From Vandiemenella viatica (lineage: Eukaryota; Arthropoda; Insecta; Orthoptera; Morabidae): 64,000 nt of DNA. A program made the translations under genes and the position numbers. The stretch is taken from the NCBI GenBank assembly GCA_031002005.1, contig CM061914.1, forward strand, positions 195,938,685-196,002,684. Direction: 5' to 3'. This document shows positions 9,776 through 21,555 of this stretch, piece by piece. The first letter of the stretch is position 1. Every line of letters starts with the position of its first letter. The notes under the pieces were generated by a model. The model was given only the letters and a program-made list of their open reading frames with translations. It was not told the origin of the DNA and did not search any database.

Positions 9776-12700
9776 TGCCGCTAAATTTATTACGACGATT
9801 TACAAGTCTGAACAATCGAAGTCAGCGCCGGAGAAAGTCTTAAAATGCGCAGCAAGCCCGGCTGATCGCATCGCGCACTGCAGATACGACCCCCCAGGGT
9901 TACGCTGAGGCATTTCGCCCTGGTAGATCGTCTCCAACAACAGCCTCGGTGGTTGATCTGCGGGGAAATTTTACTGGGGTGGTGACGGAAGTGCGTGTAC
10001 TTGTAAACTGCTGTGATGTCTGCAAGTTCAGTGTTTGCTCTACTGGTATGTGGGGTTGCAACTAATGACTCAGTGGGAAGCATGAGGGAGCATGGTTATA
10101 AAGTGCAAACCTTGTTCAAACATTTTATTACAAGAATCATGGTCAACGATTAAACTTATACAGAATATCACAAATAATATAATACATAAGAAGCTTCGAT
10201 CTTGCAGATTATGATCTTAACAAATCCTGTACCAATACAAATATATGTTAATGCGATGACAACCTTGTTAAGCCAATATCCCTAATCACAATATCTCCAC
10301 TTGTATTAAACATCCAAACAGAAAATCCTTACGTGCTTGGAAACGTAATATAACAGGGCAGGCTCTTACCAATTTACCATCATATAACAAATTTACAGCT
10401 AGTACAAAACACAAATTTGTACACAGGAGGCAAAATACAACAATTATTTTAAACAAACAGGAATCAGTTTACCTTAGCGTCCTTCAGTTTAACCTTAAGA
10501 ATCAAGTTCTTACCAAAAGGTTCTGACACACTGTAGTGTGTACAGGCCGGCGCATAAGTAGTTACCACCCACACACACTGATAAGGTGGCGGGAACGATT
10601 AGCACCACATATCGGGGAATTTTGTACATTCCCGTAACAAAATTATTAAGCACAATTAACAAGAATGCAGTAAGCGACGCACTTTGTAGTTGGAATCATC
10701 AGGTATTCTACCTGTACCACAGTGCTAGAAAATGGCAACTTATCACCTCGAAGCCACCGCCAGCCCCGCCCGCTGCCGTGCTCCCCAATCGGCGGAAAAC
10801 CACTCACGAACATAGAGCGCAGCGGAGGAATTCCCTCGATTAATGCGAGCGAGGAACGGTCTCGGTCGGGTCACAAATCCACATCATGCGGTGCTTCCAG
10901 GCCGCCGGGTCAAATTACAAGTCCTCGCTTATACCAGCAGACCTCTAACGTCGCAGTCAATTAGGGAAAATATTAGGCCCAACGAAGCAATCCGCTGCTG
11001 CCGACCAACTGACTTCCCGGTTTTGTGTACCCGAAAATCAACTCCATCAGCCGGTAGAGGGCACCACCAGAGCCACAGCGCGCTCTCACGGGTGAAACTA
11101 GCACGCGGGCTCTGCAGGAACCAGCATCAGAAGACAATCGAGGGCGGGGAAAATAAACAATGCTAGCCGAGCACGGCTCATCTACGAATGAATGAGAGAT
11201 GAAGCAAGGGAGAGGATGAATCTGACACTAGCGCCAACGACGAAAGTCGCCACCCGCCATACTGTCATATGGAATGGTAATATTTACCTTTTCCCCCAAG
11301 TTCTGTTGGGTCCAAAATGAAACCACTTGTATTTAAGCAAGTTACAGTTTCGCGCTAACTGTTTCCTCAGTGGTTATTAGTTTCAAGCTACTAGCGAATC
11401 ATGTTACTTCGTATGTCGTACAGAGGTGAGTACAGGAATACTTGGAGTGATGCGGCTGCTGCTAGTGACACCTGGTGGCGGGTTTAATCCGGGTGAGTGG
11501 AGGCGACGGGCAGACAACTCGCAGCCGACTGGAGTTACTGGAGTGCGAGGCTGGCTGGCACTTTGCCGATTGTGGAGTCGCCATCTGTGTCCCGGATACA
11601 AGTGAATTAGTCTCGCAGCAGACAAGCCGCGCTGGTTAATGAGAGCTGCGGAAAGATTCATTGCGTGGTGTCGCTGCGAGTAAATCGTTCGCTCAGTTTG
11701 AAGTGGCTGCGTGGACCAGCACGTGTTTCCAGCCCTTTATTCCAAGTCTTTCGGCGCATAATTACATGGTAACGCTACCATAGCTACGTGGTAATGTGTG
11801 AGCACACGCGAGTAAGTTGTGACGCGTACCAGTGAGGTGCGAGGGGAGGCGACCACAGGAAGACCAGCCAGTTCCCGAGGGATAAGGTCACCCTAGCCGT
11901 GACAAGCGGCAGACGCCGTGCGAAGAGAAACTTGTTGTGTGGAACGTGCGAACATATCTGCGAGCTCAAGGCGTCTAGAACATTTTAAAAGCTAACAAAC
12001 AAAACTGTTCTTCTTTCACTGCCGCTCGCAGTCGGTTTGCTACTATTTTAAGTATTAAATGGAAGTTTGGCGGGAGAAAGCTTACTACTAAGCTGGCACA
12101 GCCCGAAGAAGACGAACCGAAGTGCCAGAGGACCTAAGTGTCTGCGTTACCAAGCCAGCTCCAATCGAAAGAGACGGGCGAGTCACTTCAGTGCTAGAGG
12201 TAGCAGACATCCTTGAAATGTTGGGAATAGGAGGTGAACAAGAACATACTGATGCTTGTCAACTTCTTTGGTGGTGTTTACTGGCATTTTTGCTACAGTC
12301 ACGAATATCCTGCAAAGTGTTTAAACTCGAGCAATACATTCATCAGTAGCACTCTCTGATAAAGGTAAGACGTGCATTTGGAACTGTAATACTGTGCAGA
12401 AGGCATAGTCTCAAGACAGGTTTCACAACAGTTTCGGTAATAGCTTTTTAAATTAATTTGCATACAAAATTCAAAGACTTATATGATAAGTAGTGTAATA
12501 GTCTGTGTTGGCTAAAACATTGCACATTTCAAAGAGGTTGTAAAGGAAGAAATATCACTTCGTCCAACCTGTATTACTATTCGAGAACATCGTTCTATTA
12601 CACAGTGCAATAAAACACTTGCGTTTCACATTAAACCAATCAATCTGCTGTTCTCCAGCAAGGCGAAGGTTTCAAATACGCGGATCCGCGTGGCAAGGGG

Positions 12701-12929
12701 TCGATTAACAATATCGATAACGTGTGGCCACCTGCCACAGTGTTTCACGCGCAGAGTGTCTGGTAAAGTGACTTCTGCATGGATTCATCGAGTAACACGC
12801 GAACCACTTCAGTTACTTGCGAATGCAGCTCAAACCAAAGTAGTTGGGTCGCAGTAACAAGAGAGATAATGTCAGGGAAATAAGGTGCTGTACTCATGCC
12901 TACATATTTTTTTGCCCCTTGGAATGGAT
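9776..12929. other. Unassigned region, partly GC-rich
   Basis: No confident gene. The part at 10080-10560 is AT-rich. The parts at 10730-11170 and 11430-12130 are richer in GC and CpG and hold several frames of 60-107 codons on both strands without recognisable domains. A frame at 12122-12349 starts MPEDLSVCVTKPAPIERDGR and ends shortly before GATAAAGGTAAGACG (12358-12372), which contains a possible splice donor. This is weak evidence for a transcribed exon. An old LTR element is also possible. Confidence 0.3.
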
Positions 12930-12930
12930 G

Positions 12931-12996
<66 letters not shown>

Positions 12997-13220
12997 GCTT
13001 AACGTCTCTTAACAGCGAGGTCTTTAGAGACCGGAAAGGATGGGGGGCAAGGAATGGGAGGGAATTTGGCCATGGCCTTTTGAAGGAAGCATTCCGACAT
13101 TTGCCTGGAGTGATTTGGGAAACCATGGAAAACCCAAATCTGGATGCCCGGATGGGGATTCGAACCACCGTCATCCCGAATGCGAGGCCAGAACGCTAAC
13201 CGTTACACCACCACGTTCGG
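12930..13220 (-). mobile_element. SINE-A variant with alternative tail and long poly-A
   Basis: The head and body match SINE-A, but the 3' end reads GACCTCGCTGTTAAGAGACG then TTAAGCAGT before a poly-A of about 60 bases (the T run at 12934-12993). The common form has CGACGTCGACGAGGCG there instead. The long pure tail suggests a fairly young insertion. Confidence 0.9.
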
Positions 13221-13829
13221 TGTACCAAAGTTAATTTCTGAGCAAAGCACTCTCTGCAACCAATCGTTTCCTGTCATTCTAGGAGCACGTATGAATGTAT
13301 AAATTCGTGGAAAAGTAGTTCGTTGGTATAAAGATAAACCAACGGAATGTTGGTTATGTGTACTCGACCCTACTGGAAATATCAAGTTGTATTGCTGCGA
13401 ATGTTGAGATGTTTGTTAAAATGAAATGGGCGGACAGGTAAGATGTGGTATTTAGCTCACACGCCTGTATTAAACTAGTTGCTTTGTAATTAGTGTAGTA
13501 GTGTCGCGACAAATACCAGCGCGATGTGACTTGACGAGACGGCGGAATCAGAGTGAACAATCCGCCGCGGGCGCCGGCTTGTCCTTTCTTTTCTGTGCTG
13601 GGGCGCCATTGTACCCCGTTCAATGGATTTCGCCTCGCTCGACACGCTAACGAGCAGGCGGCGCGGGCCGCATACAGAGCCGTGCGCTGCAGGTAGACTG
13701 CCTCGCAGGGGCAGCTGCCTGCAGCGTATAACGTATAATGCTTCCTGTGTGCGATACCAACTTAAATTTAACACTTCTTCCTCTCTTCGATATCGGCCAT
13801 CTAAGGACCACGAAAAGTAATCCCGTGCA
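13221..13829. other. Unassigned sequence, GC-rich centre
   Basis: A GC-rich stretch (about 13510-13730) has overlapping frames on both strands but no recognisable protein. No repeat was identified. Confidence 0.3.
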
Positions 13830-14330
13830 TTCATTTCGATACTTCTTTTCTTCCAATAGTTCTCCATCCTTTCACTTTGTTGTTTTCTCCCGTCTTCCGT
13901 CCATACATTGTTTATAACATTTCCTCTTCTCCTTCTCCTGGGAAACCTTGAAATTTTGGATCAATCTCCTGAAAGTTGCTCTATCTTGTATTAAATCTTC
14001 TGTTATTTCCGATCTCAACCATATCTTTCTTCACTCCTTGGATTACACTGGTTGACCTTCTTTCTCTTGTAAACATGCTTGAAAATTCTTTTTGTAAATC
14101 TGTTGTTATCCATCCTCATTATTTGACCGAAAAAACTGATTCTCCTTTTTATGATCGTGTGGGCCATCCTTTCAGTTTTTTCTTCTTTGCATGGATCTTT
14201 CATGATTTTGAATTTGTTGTGATCCCTAAATTTTTCTCAAGATTTTCCTTTCCCTTTTCTCTACCTCTTCTATTTTTTCAGTTTTTATAGATTACAATGA
14301 TTTTGAGGCGTGGAGACCTTCTGGTTTGAT
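13830..14330 (-). pseudogene. LINE ORF2 C-terminal remnant (RTE-like)
   Basis: The minus strand gives, with frame changes and stops, KRRISFFGQIMRMDNNRFTKRIF, then ATFRRLIQNFKVSQEKEKRK and a C-terminal MDGRRETTK. The order FYGHLKRM-like block, TKRIF, LI.NF, then a basic tail is shared with the remnants at 52850-53985 and 42080-43265, so these form one family. No catalytic motifs remain. Confidence 0.65.
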
Positions 14331-14355
14331 TACTGTGTTTTATTTAACACTAATG

Positions 14356-14690
14356 TAAGCCCGTGACAGTTTTTTTCGTATCGTCACGGGTTTAAAGTAG
14401 ATCCAGTTTTTAAGGTCAAAGATAATGAAATGTTGACGTCATCTGACAAGATACGAACTTGACCTATAATTCACCCTTAAGGTCGGTAAAATCTCATCAA
14501 CTTGAAGAATTCAGAAGTATTAATAAACGTATTAAACACGGAATAAGGGACGATCGCGGTATAGCATAATTGTTTCAAAGTTCGTAGACTGGAAGTTGCC
14601 GAAATACAAACTTGACCCTTAAATTTCACTCTACAAAATTTGAAGAATTTATATTTAAAGGGAGTGCGCAATTGCTTCGAAAGCATCACA
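14356..14690 (+). repeat. Dispersed repeat R1, copy 2
   Basis: It has CCCGTGAC...GTCACGGG at the start, ATAATTGTTTCAAAG and GCTTCGAAAGCATCAC, in the same order as 2760-3060. An extra 100 bases or so around 14430-14550 are not in copy 1. Confidence 0.6.
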
Positions 14691-14699
14691 TTTTTTTAG

Positions 14700-15195
14700 G
14701 CTGTGTAAACAATCATAGTGCAATCTTTGGTCATATTGTATGTAATATACGCAAAAAACAACATATGAAGTTTGGTAAGCAGTAACATTAGCGAAAGATT
14801 TAATTAAATTGAAATTTATCCTAGGCCGGAATGACAATTGGTATTCGTAGTTATAGCAGATACCATCAGTAATTATCTAAGTGTTTAAAAAAAAATTATG
14901 TTTCTTTCATTAACGACTTTATAATGAAAAGCTGTTCAACGTTTTTTCAGCACTTAAGTTTATCGGTGTTTTTTATAACTACGAAATGCTACGAAAATCA
15001 AACTTAATGAATATATTATTGCAATTAATTTTGTAGAAGTCGCTTAGCTATTAAATTGTGGACATAACCTCTAATTTCTCTTCTCTTAATGGTATCTCTG
15101 GTCGCTGTTAATTTGCGTGCGACGGTTGGCGCGCGACGTCACCGTTCTCCAGCCAATAGCTGTCGAGGTGAGTGGGTGAGTGAGTGAGCTTAGGG
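14700..15195 (+). repeat. Dispersed repeat R2, copy 1
   Basis: This segment aligns along its length with 19627-20052. Shared blocks include TTGAAATTTATCCTA, AATTGTGGACATAACCT, GGTCGCTGTTAATTTGCG and CCAGCCAATAGCT. In copy 2 it lies downstream of a transposase C-terminus, so it is probably the 3' region of that transposon. Confidence 0.65.
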
Positions 15196-16011
15196 AATCA
15201 TACAGTGGATCAAATACTAATCAAAACTCTTACATCAATCCCGCAAAACTTTCGGTTTTATTCTTTACTGGCATAAAATGTCTTTACTTTAAATCGTTAC
15301 ATTCTTGTGCTTCTTTTTGCATCGTACCAATTCACTTAAACATATTTCTGCGAACGATATTGACGCTTGCCTGATCGAAAGCCAAGCGGGGGTTCGAACC
15401 CGTGTCCTCTGGAATGTGTGTCACCGCCCCCCCTGCGCCATTCTTCATCCCACGTGACTTCGAGTTGCCTGGACCTTTTCCTTTCTTTCTGATTCTACAT
15501 CGCGCCGTACTCGGAGAAAACTTTTTAAGTAGCTTTCCTTATCTCAGCGAGACTATGCGTCTTCCAGGGCAGTTGTCTGCAGAACAGCATGTCTCTTAGC
15601 AAAGTTCCCGGAACGTTTGCTGCGGATCTGACAAACGAATTTTCTGGAGCTGAGTTGTGGTGCTGATAGTGCCGACTATCTAGAGTAGATGTTAGTTTTG
15701 CGAAGTACCGTAAAAAGGATAAGTGTTGTGGTAGGGCGAGGGTTGACTATGTGTCCACCTAAATGTCTGTCCACGGTGATACATCAGAATATGATAGCTA
15801 GAGCTAGGCCGAAGAAACAGTGGAAATGCAGCGAGTAGAATCTACTTACGGAGTACGCAGACAGCTTGAATCCACCTGTTACCACCACTAATTCCATACG
15901 GACACGCTCTGGCTTATGGGAAATAACAGGGTCTAGACATCAATGTTTGACTTTTGTCGATAGTGGGAAAAAAAGTCGACTTGATTTTACTGATTTTTTA
16001 ATGGTTTGATC
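15196..16011. other. Unassigned sequence
   Basis: GGGGGTTCGAACCCGTGTCC near 15387 resembles a reversed SINE head (T-arm), which may be a tiny SINE fragment. No gene is seen. Confidence 0.35.
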
Positions 16012-16127
16012 TTTTCGGCTCGTCAACGTCAAGGTCATAAGAGCAGGGAGTAGATGGGGGCAACGAACGGGAAGGAATTCTGCCATTGCTTTGTTTTAGA
16101 TTCCGGTATTTTGCTGGACTGGACTCT
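16012..16127 (-). mobile_element. SINE-A 3' half, cut by a mariner
   Basis: It reads CGTCAACGTCAAGGTCAT through AACGGGAAGGAATTC to CGGTATTTTGCTGGA, the 3' two thirds of SINE-A on the minus strand. It stops where the mariner at 16129 begins, so the SINE was present before the mariner landed. The missing head was not clearly found on the far side. GGGGATTTGAACCCG near 17689 could be what remains of it. Confidence 0.7.
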
Positions 16128-16269
16128 ACGAGGGAGTACCCAAAACACACCGGAATTATTTTTTAAGAGCTATATATTATTAATCTTTTTTAACAAAATA
16201 ACCTTATTCCCTTCATAACACTCTCCATTACAACTAATACATTTGTCCCACCAGTGCTTCCACTGTTCG

Positions 16270-17417
16270 AAACATTTTCTGTCGTCGTCTTTAGCAATGG
16301 CTGAAAGCTACTCCCTCGTTTTTTTCTTGACCTCTTCAATGATGTCAAAACGGTGTCCTTTCATGAACCTTTTCATGCGTGGAAATAAGAAAAAGTCACA
16401 CGGAGCCAGGTCAGGCGAGTAAGGTGCGTGGGGCAGTGGAACCATGACATTTAAACTGCCTAACAGAGACAGCTGTGTGTGCAGGTGCATTGTCGTGGTG
16501 GAACAACCAGTCTCCTGTCTGCCACAAATCAGGTGTTTTTTGGTGAACAGTGCTGCGTAATATTCTTAAAACTTCCAAAATAAAGGTTTAGTTGACGGTC
16601 TGATGTGGGGGAACAAACTCTGAATGAACTACGCCCTTAGCATCAAAAAAGCAAATGAGCATTGTTTTCATGTTTGTTTTGACTTACGACATTTTTTTGG
16701 ACGGGACGTCTTCCGTTGGCTTGACTGTTGCTTTGTTTCTGGGTCTTAACCATAGCACCATGACTCATCACCAGTAATAACCTTTAACAGAAAATCTGGA
16801 TCAATTTCAAGCTGTTATTTCAAAGCGTCACATGTTTCAGCTCGACATTCTTTTTGATTATCAGTCACAGCCCGAGGAACAAACTTTGCAGCAACCCTTT
16901 TCATTCCCTTTTTTTTTTAACTGTTTTTCGCCTCTTCGACGGCTAAGGTCATTAGAGGCTGGATGGGACTGGGGATAAGGAACGGGAAGGAATTCGGTCA
17001 TGGCCTTTTTTGAAGGAAGCATCCCGGCATTCGCCTGGAGTGATTTGGGGAAACCATGGAAAACCCAAATCTGGATGCCCGGACGGGGATTCAAACCCGC
17101 GTTCTCCCGAATGCGAGACCAGAACGCTAACCACTCACCCAGCACGCTCGGTTTTTCATTCCCAAATCTTCGATTAAAATTCGTCGAGGCGAGCTCCAAG
17201 ACAACCCACTAATCTCTGACAGTTGATCAATTGTCTGCCGACGGTCTGAGAGCACAAGCTCTCGAATTTTTTCAACATTTTCGTCGCTTCGGTCAGTTGA
17301 TGGACGTTCAGAGCGAGGTGTGCCATCAATCAACACGTCGGTATTTTTAATCCGAGCGAACCACTCGCACACTTGAGTTTTCCCCGTAGCGTCATCTTCG
17401 TAAGCTGTTTCCGACAT
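16270..17417 (-). pseudogene. Mariner transposase (D,D34D type), degenerate and SINE-split
   Basis: From the N-terminus, the minus strand reads SETAYEDDATGKTQVCEWFARIK, a helix-turn-helix, then RSERPSTDRSDENVEKIRELV and DRRQTIDQLSEISGLSW, a second helix-turn-helix, then ILIEDLGMKN, where the SINE interrupts. Beyond the SINE come a GDESW block, which holds the first aspartate, a frameshifted region where the second aspartate is expected, and APYSPDLAPCDFFLFP with the third. It ends near FEQWKHWWDKCI. Stops and frameshifts occur throughout, so it is dead. A live enzyme would cut and paste the element at TA sites. Confidence 0.9.
16909..17152 (-). mobile_element. SINE-A copy with 11-bp target duplication
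   Basis: A complete copy with a T run (poly-A) at 16909, the body, and the tRNA-like head ending GCTCGG. The target duplication TTTTCATTCCC flanks it exactly at 16898-16908 and 17153-17163. This fixes both ends and shows insertion by LINE-type target-primed reverse transcription. Confidence 0.95.
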
Positions 17418-17677
17418 TAAAACAGTTTCAGCAGCATTTTTACTGAGTAGAAAACAAAAATTTCACAGCTGCACGTTTCTCACTTAAATTTGGCGTCATC
17501 AAAAACGAAACAATAACAAAACAGCACTAGCAAAAACAATCAATCTAACAGAACAAGGTAGAGATGGACAACACAGGTGGAACTGAAGTGGCAATGAGTT
17601 GCGGTATAAACGCCTAGCGCCTGCACAAGCTCCGTCCACGGCAGTGCTATTACGGTTACTTTTGGGTCCCCCTCGTA

Positions 17678-18218
17678 CTTGTGGTTGGGGATTTGAACCC
17701 GTGAGGGGTTAGTCTTAGTGCTGACTGGAGTCGCGGTGTCCTTTGCGACACGTGCCTCAGTGTACCGCTGTCCTCGGCGCCTCCTTCTTACGGTCGATGG
17801 AGAAAGTCTGTGCATAGTATTCAGTGCGACAGATAACACGGAACAGCGCGGTCCAACTTACAGAATGTCGCTTCTGGAAGAGGAACGAGAGAAGAGAAGG
17901 AAATGTACTAAGTGTGTAAACAGCGGAACAGTGGTAGACACAGAGAAACAGAAAATCCCACCGGAAGAAATATGGCCGCCGCTACATTACGCAGGGCAAT
18001 AACTCGCCGCCAAATCCCTGCGCGACTCCGTGACAAAACGAGCAGGACAGAACCTCCGCGAGGTAAGCCCGCGTCTCCGCCGGAGCAGCGCCGTCGCAAT
18101 AACCGGTTTGTTCTCGTTACCAGCTAACGAAGAACAACGACAAAAATATTAAAAAAAAAAACTAGAAGGAGATGAAACAGCAAAAAAAAAAAAAAAAAAA
18201 AACAACCTCTTATAGAAC
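17678..18218. other. Unassigned sequence ending in a poly-A tract
   Basis: A frame starts MSLLEEEREKRRKCTKC (about 17864) and runs to the stop at about 18002 without recognised domains. CGCGAGGTAAGCCC near 18058 contains a donor-like GGTAAG. A pure A run at about 18182-18202 could be the tail of a retroposed copy on the plus strand, but no source gene is recognised. Confidence 0.3.
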
Positions 18219-18454
18219 TTTTTTTTTGTCTGCTTAGCGTCTCTCTAACAGCGAGGTCTTTAGAGACGGGAAAGGATGGGGAGCAAAGAATCGAAGGAAT
18301 TCGGCCATCGCCTTTGATGGAAGCATCCCGGCATTTTTCTGGAGTGATTTGAGAAACCATGGAAAACCCAAATCTGGATACCCGGACGGGGATTCGAACT
18401 GCCGTCCTCCCGAATGCGAGGCCAGAACGCTAACCGTTACACCACCACGCTCGG
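18219..18454 (-). mobile_element. SINE-A variant (alternative tail)
   Basis: Same head and body as SINE-A with the alternative tail (GACCTCGCTGTTAGAGAGAC, then GCTAAGCAGA), as at 12930-13220. The A tail is short, about 9 bases. AACTTT lies on both sides and may be a short target duplication. Confidence 0.88.
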
Positions 18455-18465
18455 TAAACTTTTAT

Positions 18466-18701
18466 TATTTATGGCTTTACGCCTCGTCGACGTCGTGGTC
18501 ATTACAGGCGATATGGGACTGGAGACAAGGAACATGAAGGATTTAAGCCATGGCCTTTTGCAGTAAGCATCCCGACATTCGCCTGGAGTGATTGCGGGAA
18601 ACCATTTAAAACCCAAACCTGGATGCCCGGACGGGGATTCGAACCAGCTTCCTCCCGTATGCGAGGCCAGATTTTTAACCGCTCACGCACCACGCTCGGT
18701 G
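18466..18701 (-). mobile_element. SINE-A copy, common tail
   Basis: A full-length SINE-A lies 11 bases from the previous SINE in the same orientation. It has the common tail (GACGTCGACGAGGCGTAAAG on the minus strand) and the tRNA-like head. Confidence 0.88.
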
Positions 18702-18782
18702 AGAAATTTTGACCATTTCCCGTGTAAAAAATTCCCGACTTAAACTACAGTTTTCGAGTGTAGAGTTTCAGATTGCTGGAGT

Positions 18783-19404
18783 AGTCTCCCTCACTGAAAC
18801 CACTGACTAGGGACACCTTTGACCTCGAACGCTAGGAACCGCACGGAAACACGCATAGAATAACAAGCTACCATAAATAAATAGTGGTGTGTGTCACTTC
18901 CATGCACAACTTCGAAATTGTCAGCTAGCGCCATTAAAGAACCATGAAAACAGCCTATTTTTGTGTGATTCCTCGTCAGGTCAAACATGTTGTACCCTTC
19001 TAGATGCAACTTTTCCAAACAAAGATGTTGTGCTGAAGATATTGCCATCAAAAACATCAAATTATAGCCAATTCCTGGATGTTTACTTCTTTCGGCAGTA
19101 TAACCTCTATATCAGAAACATTTTGTAAGACTGCACTGTGCCAAACCACAAGCGAAGATAAATGATCTTTATTTTATTATGAAACGTCACTCTGTAATTT
19201 ACAATCAATTTGCTGCACCTACGTATAAACCTATGTTGCAATATGCTTGGCGAAAGCCAGGTTATGACATTGACATACCAACATCATCATTTACGAAATT
19301 GATTTGGAATGTGATAACGTGGCTTTAGTGAGGTGTGCACATTGTTCTCTTCCTCTTTGTTTTAGCCACTTCATCGAAATCGCGCATCTCCTCTTTGATG
19401 ACTA
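18783..19404 (+). pseudogene. DNA transposon transposase C-terminal remnant, copy 1
   Basis: Plus-strand frames give VVLKILPSKTSNYSQFLDVYFFRQYNLYIRN and then, after frame changes, MLQYAWRKPGYDIDIPTSSF and CDNVALVRCAHCSLPLCFSHF. The block KxLPxKTxxYxxxLDVYFFRQ resembles the region near the last catalytic residues of some DDE transposases, and the Cys/His-rich end looks like a small zinc-binding motif. I cannot name the superfamily. A copy in opposite orientation lies at 27548-28035 and keeps a longer open C-terminus. Confidence 0.6.
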
Positions 19405-20055
19405 ATATAAGCACTATCAGGAGTGTCGTACTGTTGTATTATGCAAATTCCAGATTATTAAACAGTTGAGCATCTCTGGAGAAATGAATTGCCAGCATAT
19501 TCGATTCGGTAACATATTTGGTCTGATGTCCACTTTAAGTAACCTAAAAACTCACGTACAGGGAACACGAACAGTGGTCATTAACCAAAGTGGTCAGTAA
19601 AATACAAAAGAAGCAAATAAATCGTAATGTATAAACTTTGGTGAAGCAATAACATTAGCCACAGTTTTAACTAAATTGAAATTTATCCTACTCCGGAATG
19701 CCGATTTGCATTCATGTTTACAGCAGATATCATGAGTAATTTAAGTTTTTTTTACGTTGCTTTCATTAGCAGCATGTTACTGAAAAGCAGTTTCCCGATA
19801 TTTCGGTCGTAAATTTTATCGATATTTTTTAACTATGAAATGCTACGAAATGCAAACTTAATGAATGCATTACGGCAATTAATTTGGTAGCAGCTGCTTA
19901 GCTGTTAAATTGTGGACATAACCTAGACTTTCTTCTAATGATATCTGTGGTCGCTGTTAATTTGCGAGCGAAGGCTGACACGTGACACCGTCCTCCAGCC
20001 AATAGCTATCGCGGTGACTGGGTGAGTTAGCGAGCTTAGGAAATTATATAGTACA
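19405..20055 (+). repeat. Dispersed repeat R2, copy 2 (transposon 3' region)
   Basis: Directly downstream of the transposase remnant. The part at 19627-20052 aligns with 14700-15190. A small block near 19450 matches 3030-3050. The continuity suggests R1, R2 and the transposase belong to one transposon family of at least 1.3 kb. Confidence 0.55.
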
Positions 20056-20720
20056 CTAGGAGACTTCTCGGCGTTGCCCGGTATAGTTGGCGTAGATTTA
20101 CCCGTACTCTGTTTTTATTTCCGCAATGAGAAATATTTGTAAAAACTTTCATAAATTTCGCACCAACTGGTTTTCGGAACTAAAGCAAACCTAGATTCAC
20201 CCGCCCCCTACCAAGAAACGGGCTGGTTGAAGTTTATTTGCACGTACACTATTTTCATTCGTCCGAAAGAATTTCATGTGCATCAAAGTTCATCAATTTG
20301 GTTAAGAAATTGCATTACTGCATTACTAAACAACACTAGATTAAGATAGAAACTCATATTTGATTCAATTTCGATGTGGAATGGATTAACATTTTGCTCG
20401 AAATGCCAGATACTTTAACTCCGCAGATTTAGCCTTTTATACAAATATCAAAAGTGAATCCAGAATAATATTATAGTAAATGAATTGTGAACAGAATACT
20501 AATGCTGATGGCCAGAGACAACGTAGTTGTAGGTACTGCCAGTGATAGTGGTTAAAGAAAATCTCTGTTGTTCTTACGGCTATCTATGGAATTAAAAACT
20601 GAATATCCAGAATTAAAGAAAAGAATACATCAAATTACGGCGAACCATGGTGTTAAAAAATTGAATATACCTAATTAAAGGAAAGTATACTTCAAATTTT
20701 GTTTAGTGGGCAACATAGTG
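20056..20720 (-). mobile_element. Helitron-like family B, 3' part
   Basis: On the minus strand it ends ATACCGGGCAACGCCGAG...CTCCTAG, next to a T, with a CCGG-GCAACG-CCGA hairpin-like end. It aligns by eye with the 3' 550-600 bases of the family B copy at 45300-46177, up to about 20720. The 5' part is missing. Confidence 0.6.
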
Positions 20721-21555
20721 TACAGTTGGTGAAAAACCGCAAGAGGATCAACTAATATGAAACAGTTCCACATATTAATGTAATATACAAAAACTGTGAG
20801 TAAAATAAGTTAAAGATAACAGTTAATAACAGATTTATGCCTTCATTTAGAAAAAAATTATGTTAAACATCAAAACTTGTTTTAGGGAACTGATGATGGT
20901 CTAATAAACCGAAATGCATATGAAATAACAAAGTTTTCATTTGTTAGCAGCACAAGACGGATAATAAAACCCAGTATCAGTATAGCAGCTAATGACAACG
21001 GCTTAAATATTCAAAAGGTTTTTAAGTTATCAAGAATTAATTACAACGTTGCATTATGATGCTGCAAAGGCAAGATTAAAGACTAGTGTCTGAAAAGTCG
21101 AAATATCCGGGAATTTCCTGTTCGCGCGATCCGTCTGTGAGTGTGAAATATTCGACAAGCGCCAACATTCACTCACAAACATGTCCGACACGACGCTCAC
21201 TGTAGAGTTTGCTTCCAACAGCTGCGTGCTCCGTTTTTTATGGAGTGAGGAGCTGCAATTATGTAGCAGAATTAAACGCGGATCGCGTTAACTTTATTGC
21301 TGCATAACGTGTCTCACTGAACGCACTAATAATGCCACAGACATTTTCCGCGTGCATACACCACAATTAAAATGTAATGTGATACAACAAACCTTCTGTT
21401 CCGCCCAGTAAATCATGGCCTGGATCACAACATAAAATGCTGTTATTTAGTGGTGTAAACACATACTAACACGCTCTACAGGGGTGCTACATCACATACT
21501 GTGCATTTAACTTTATTTTCCGTGTTCACCACACCTGCAGTGTAACCTAGCAACG
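20721..21555. other. Unassigned sequence
   Basis: AT-rich, with no gene or recognised repeat. Confidence 0.35.

Larger units (their letters stand above)
16129..17675 (-). mobile_element. Mariner transposon carrying a nested SINE
   Basis: The ends are CGAGGGAGTACCCAAA on the left and, reverse-complemented, CGAGGGGGACCCAAAAG on the right, each beside a TA (16127-16128 and 17676-17677). Removing the 244-base SINE and its duplicated 11 bases leaves about 1.3 kb, the usual mariner length. The transposase lies on the minus strand and is degenerate. A related deleted copy starts at 63479. Confidence 0.9.

Noticed and set aside
12885..13199. 104-codon frame with a long phenylalanine run.
   Set aside because: The run is the T tract of a SINE read on the wrong strand.
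17678..17720. Continuation of the SINE head beyond the mariner at 17675.
   Set aside because: GGGGATTTGAACCCG fits a tRNA T-arm, but the surrounding bases do not align with SINE-A and about 60 expected bases are missing. Left as a possibility only.
13235..18130. Search for a host gene with exons spread between repeats.
   Set aside because: No open stretch outside mobile elements shows a known domain with plausible splice sites on both sides.
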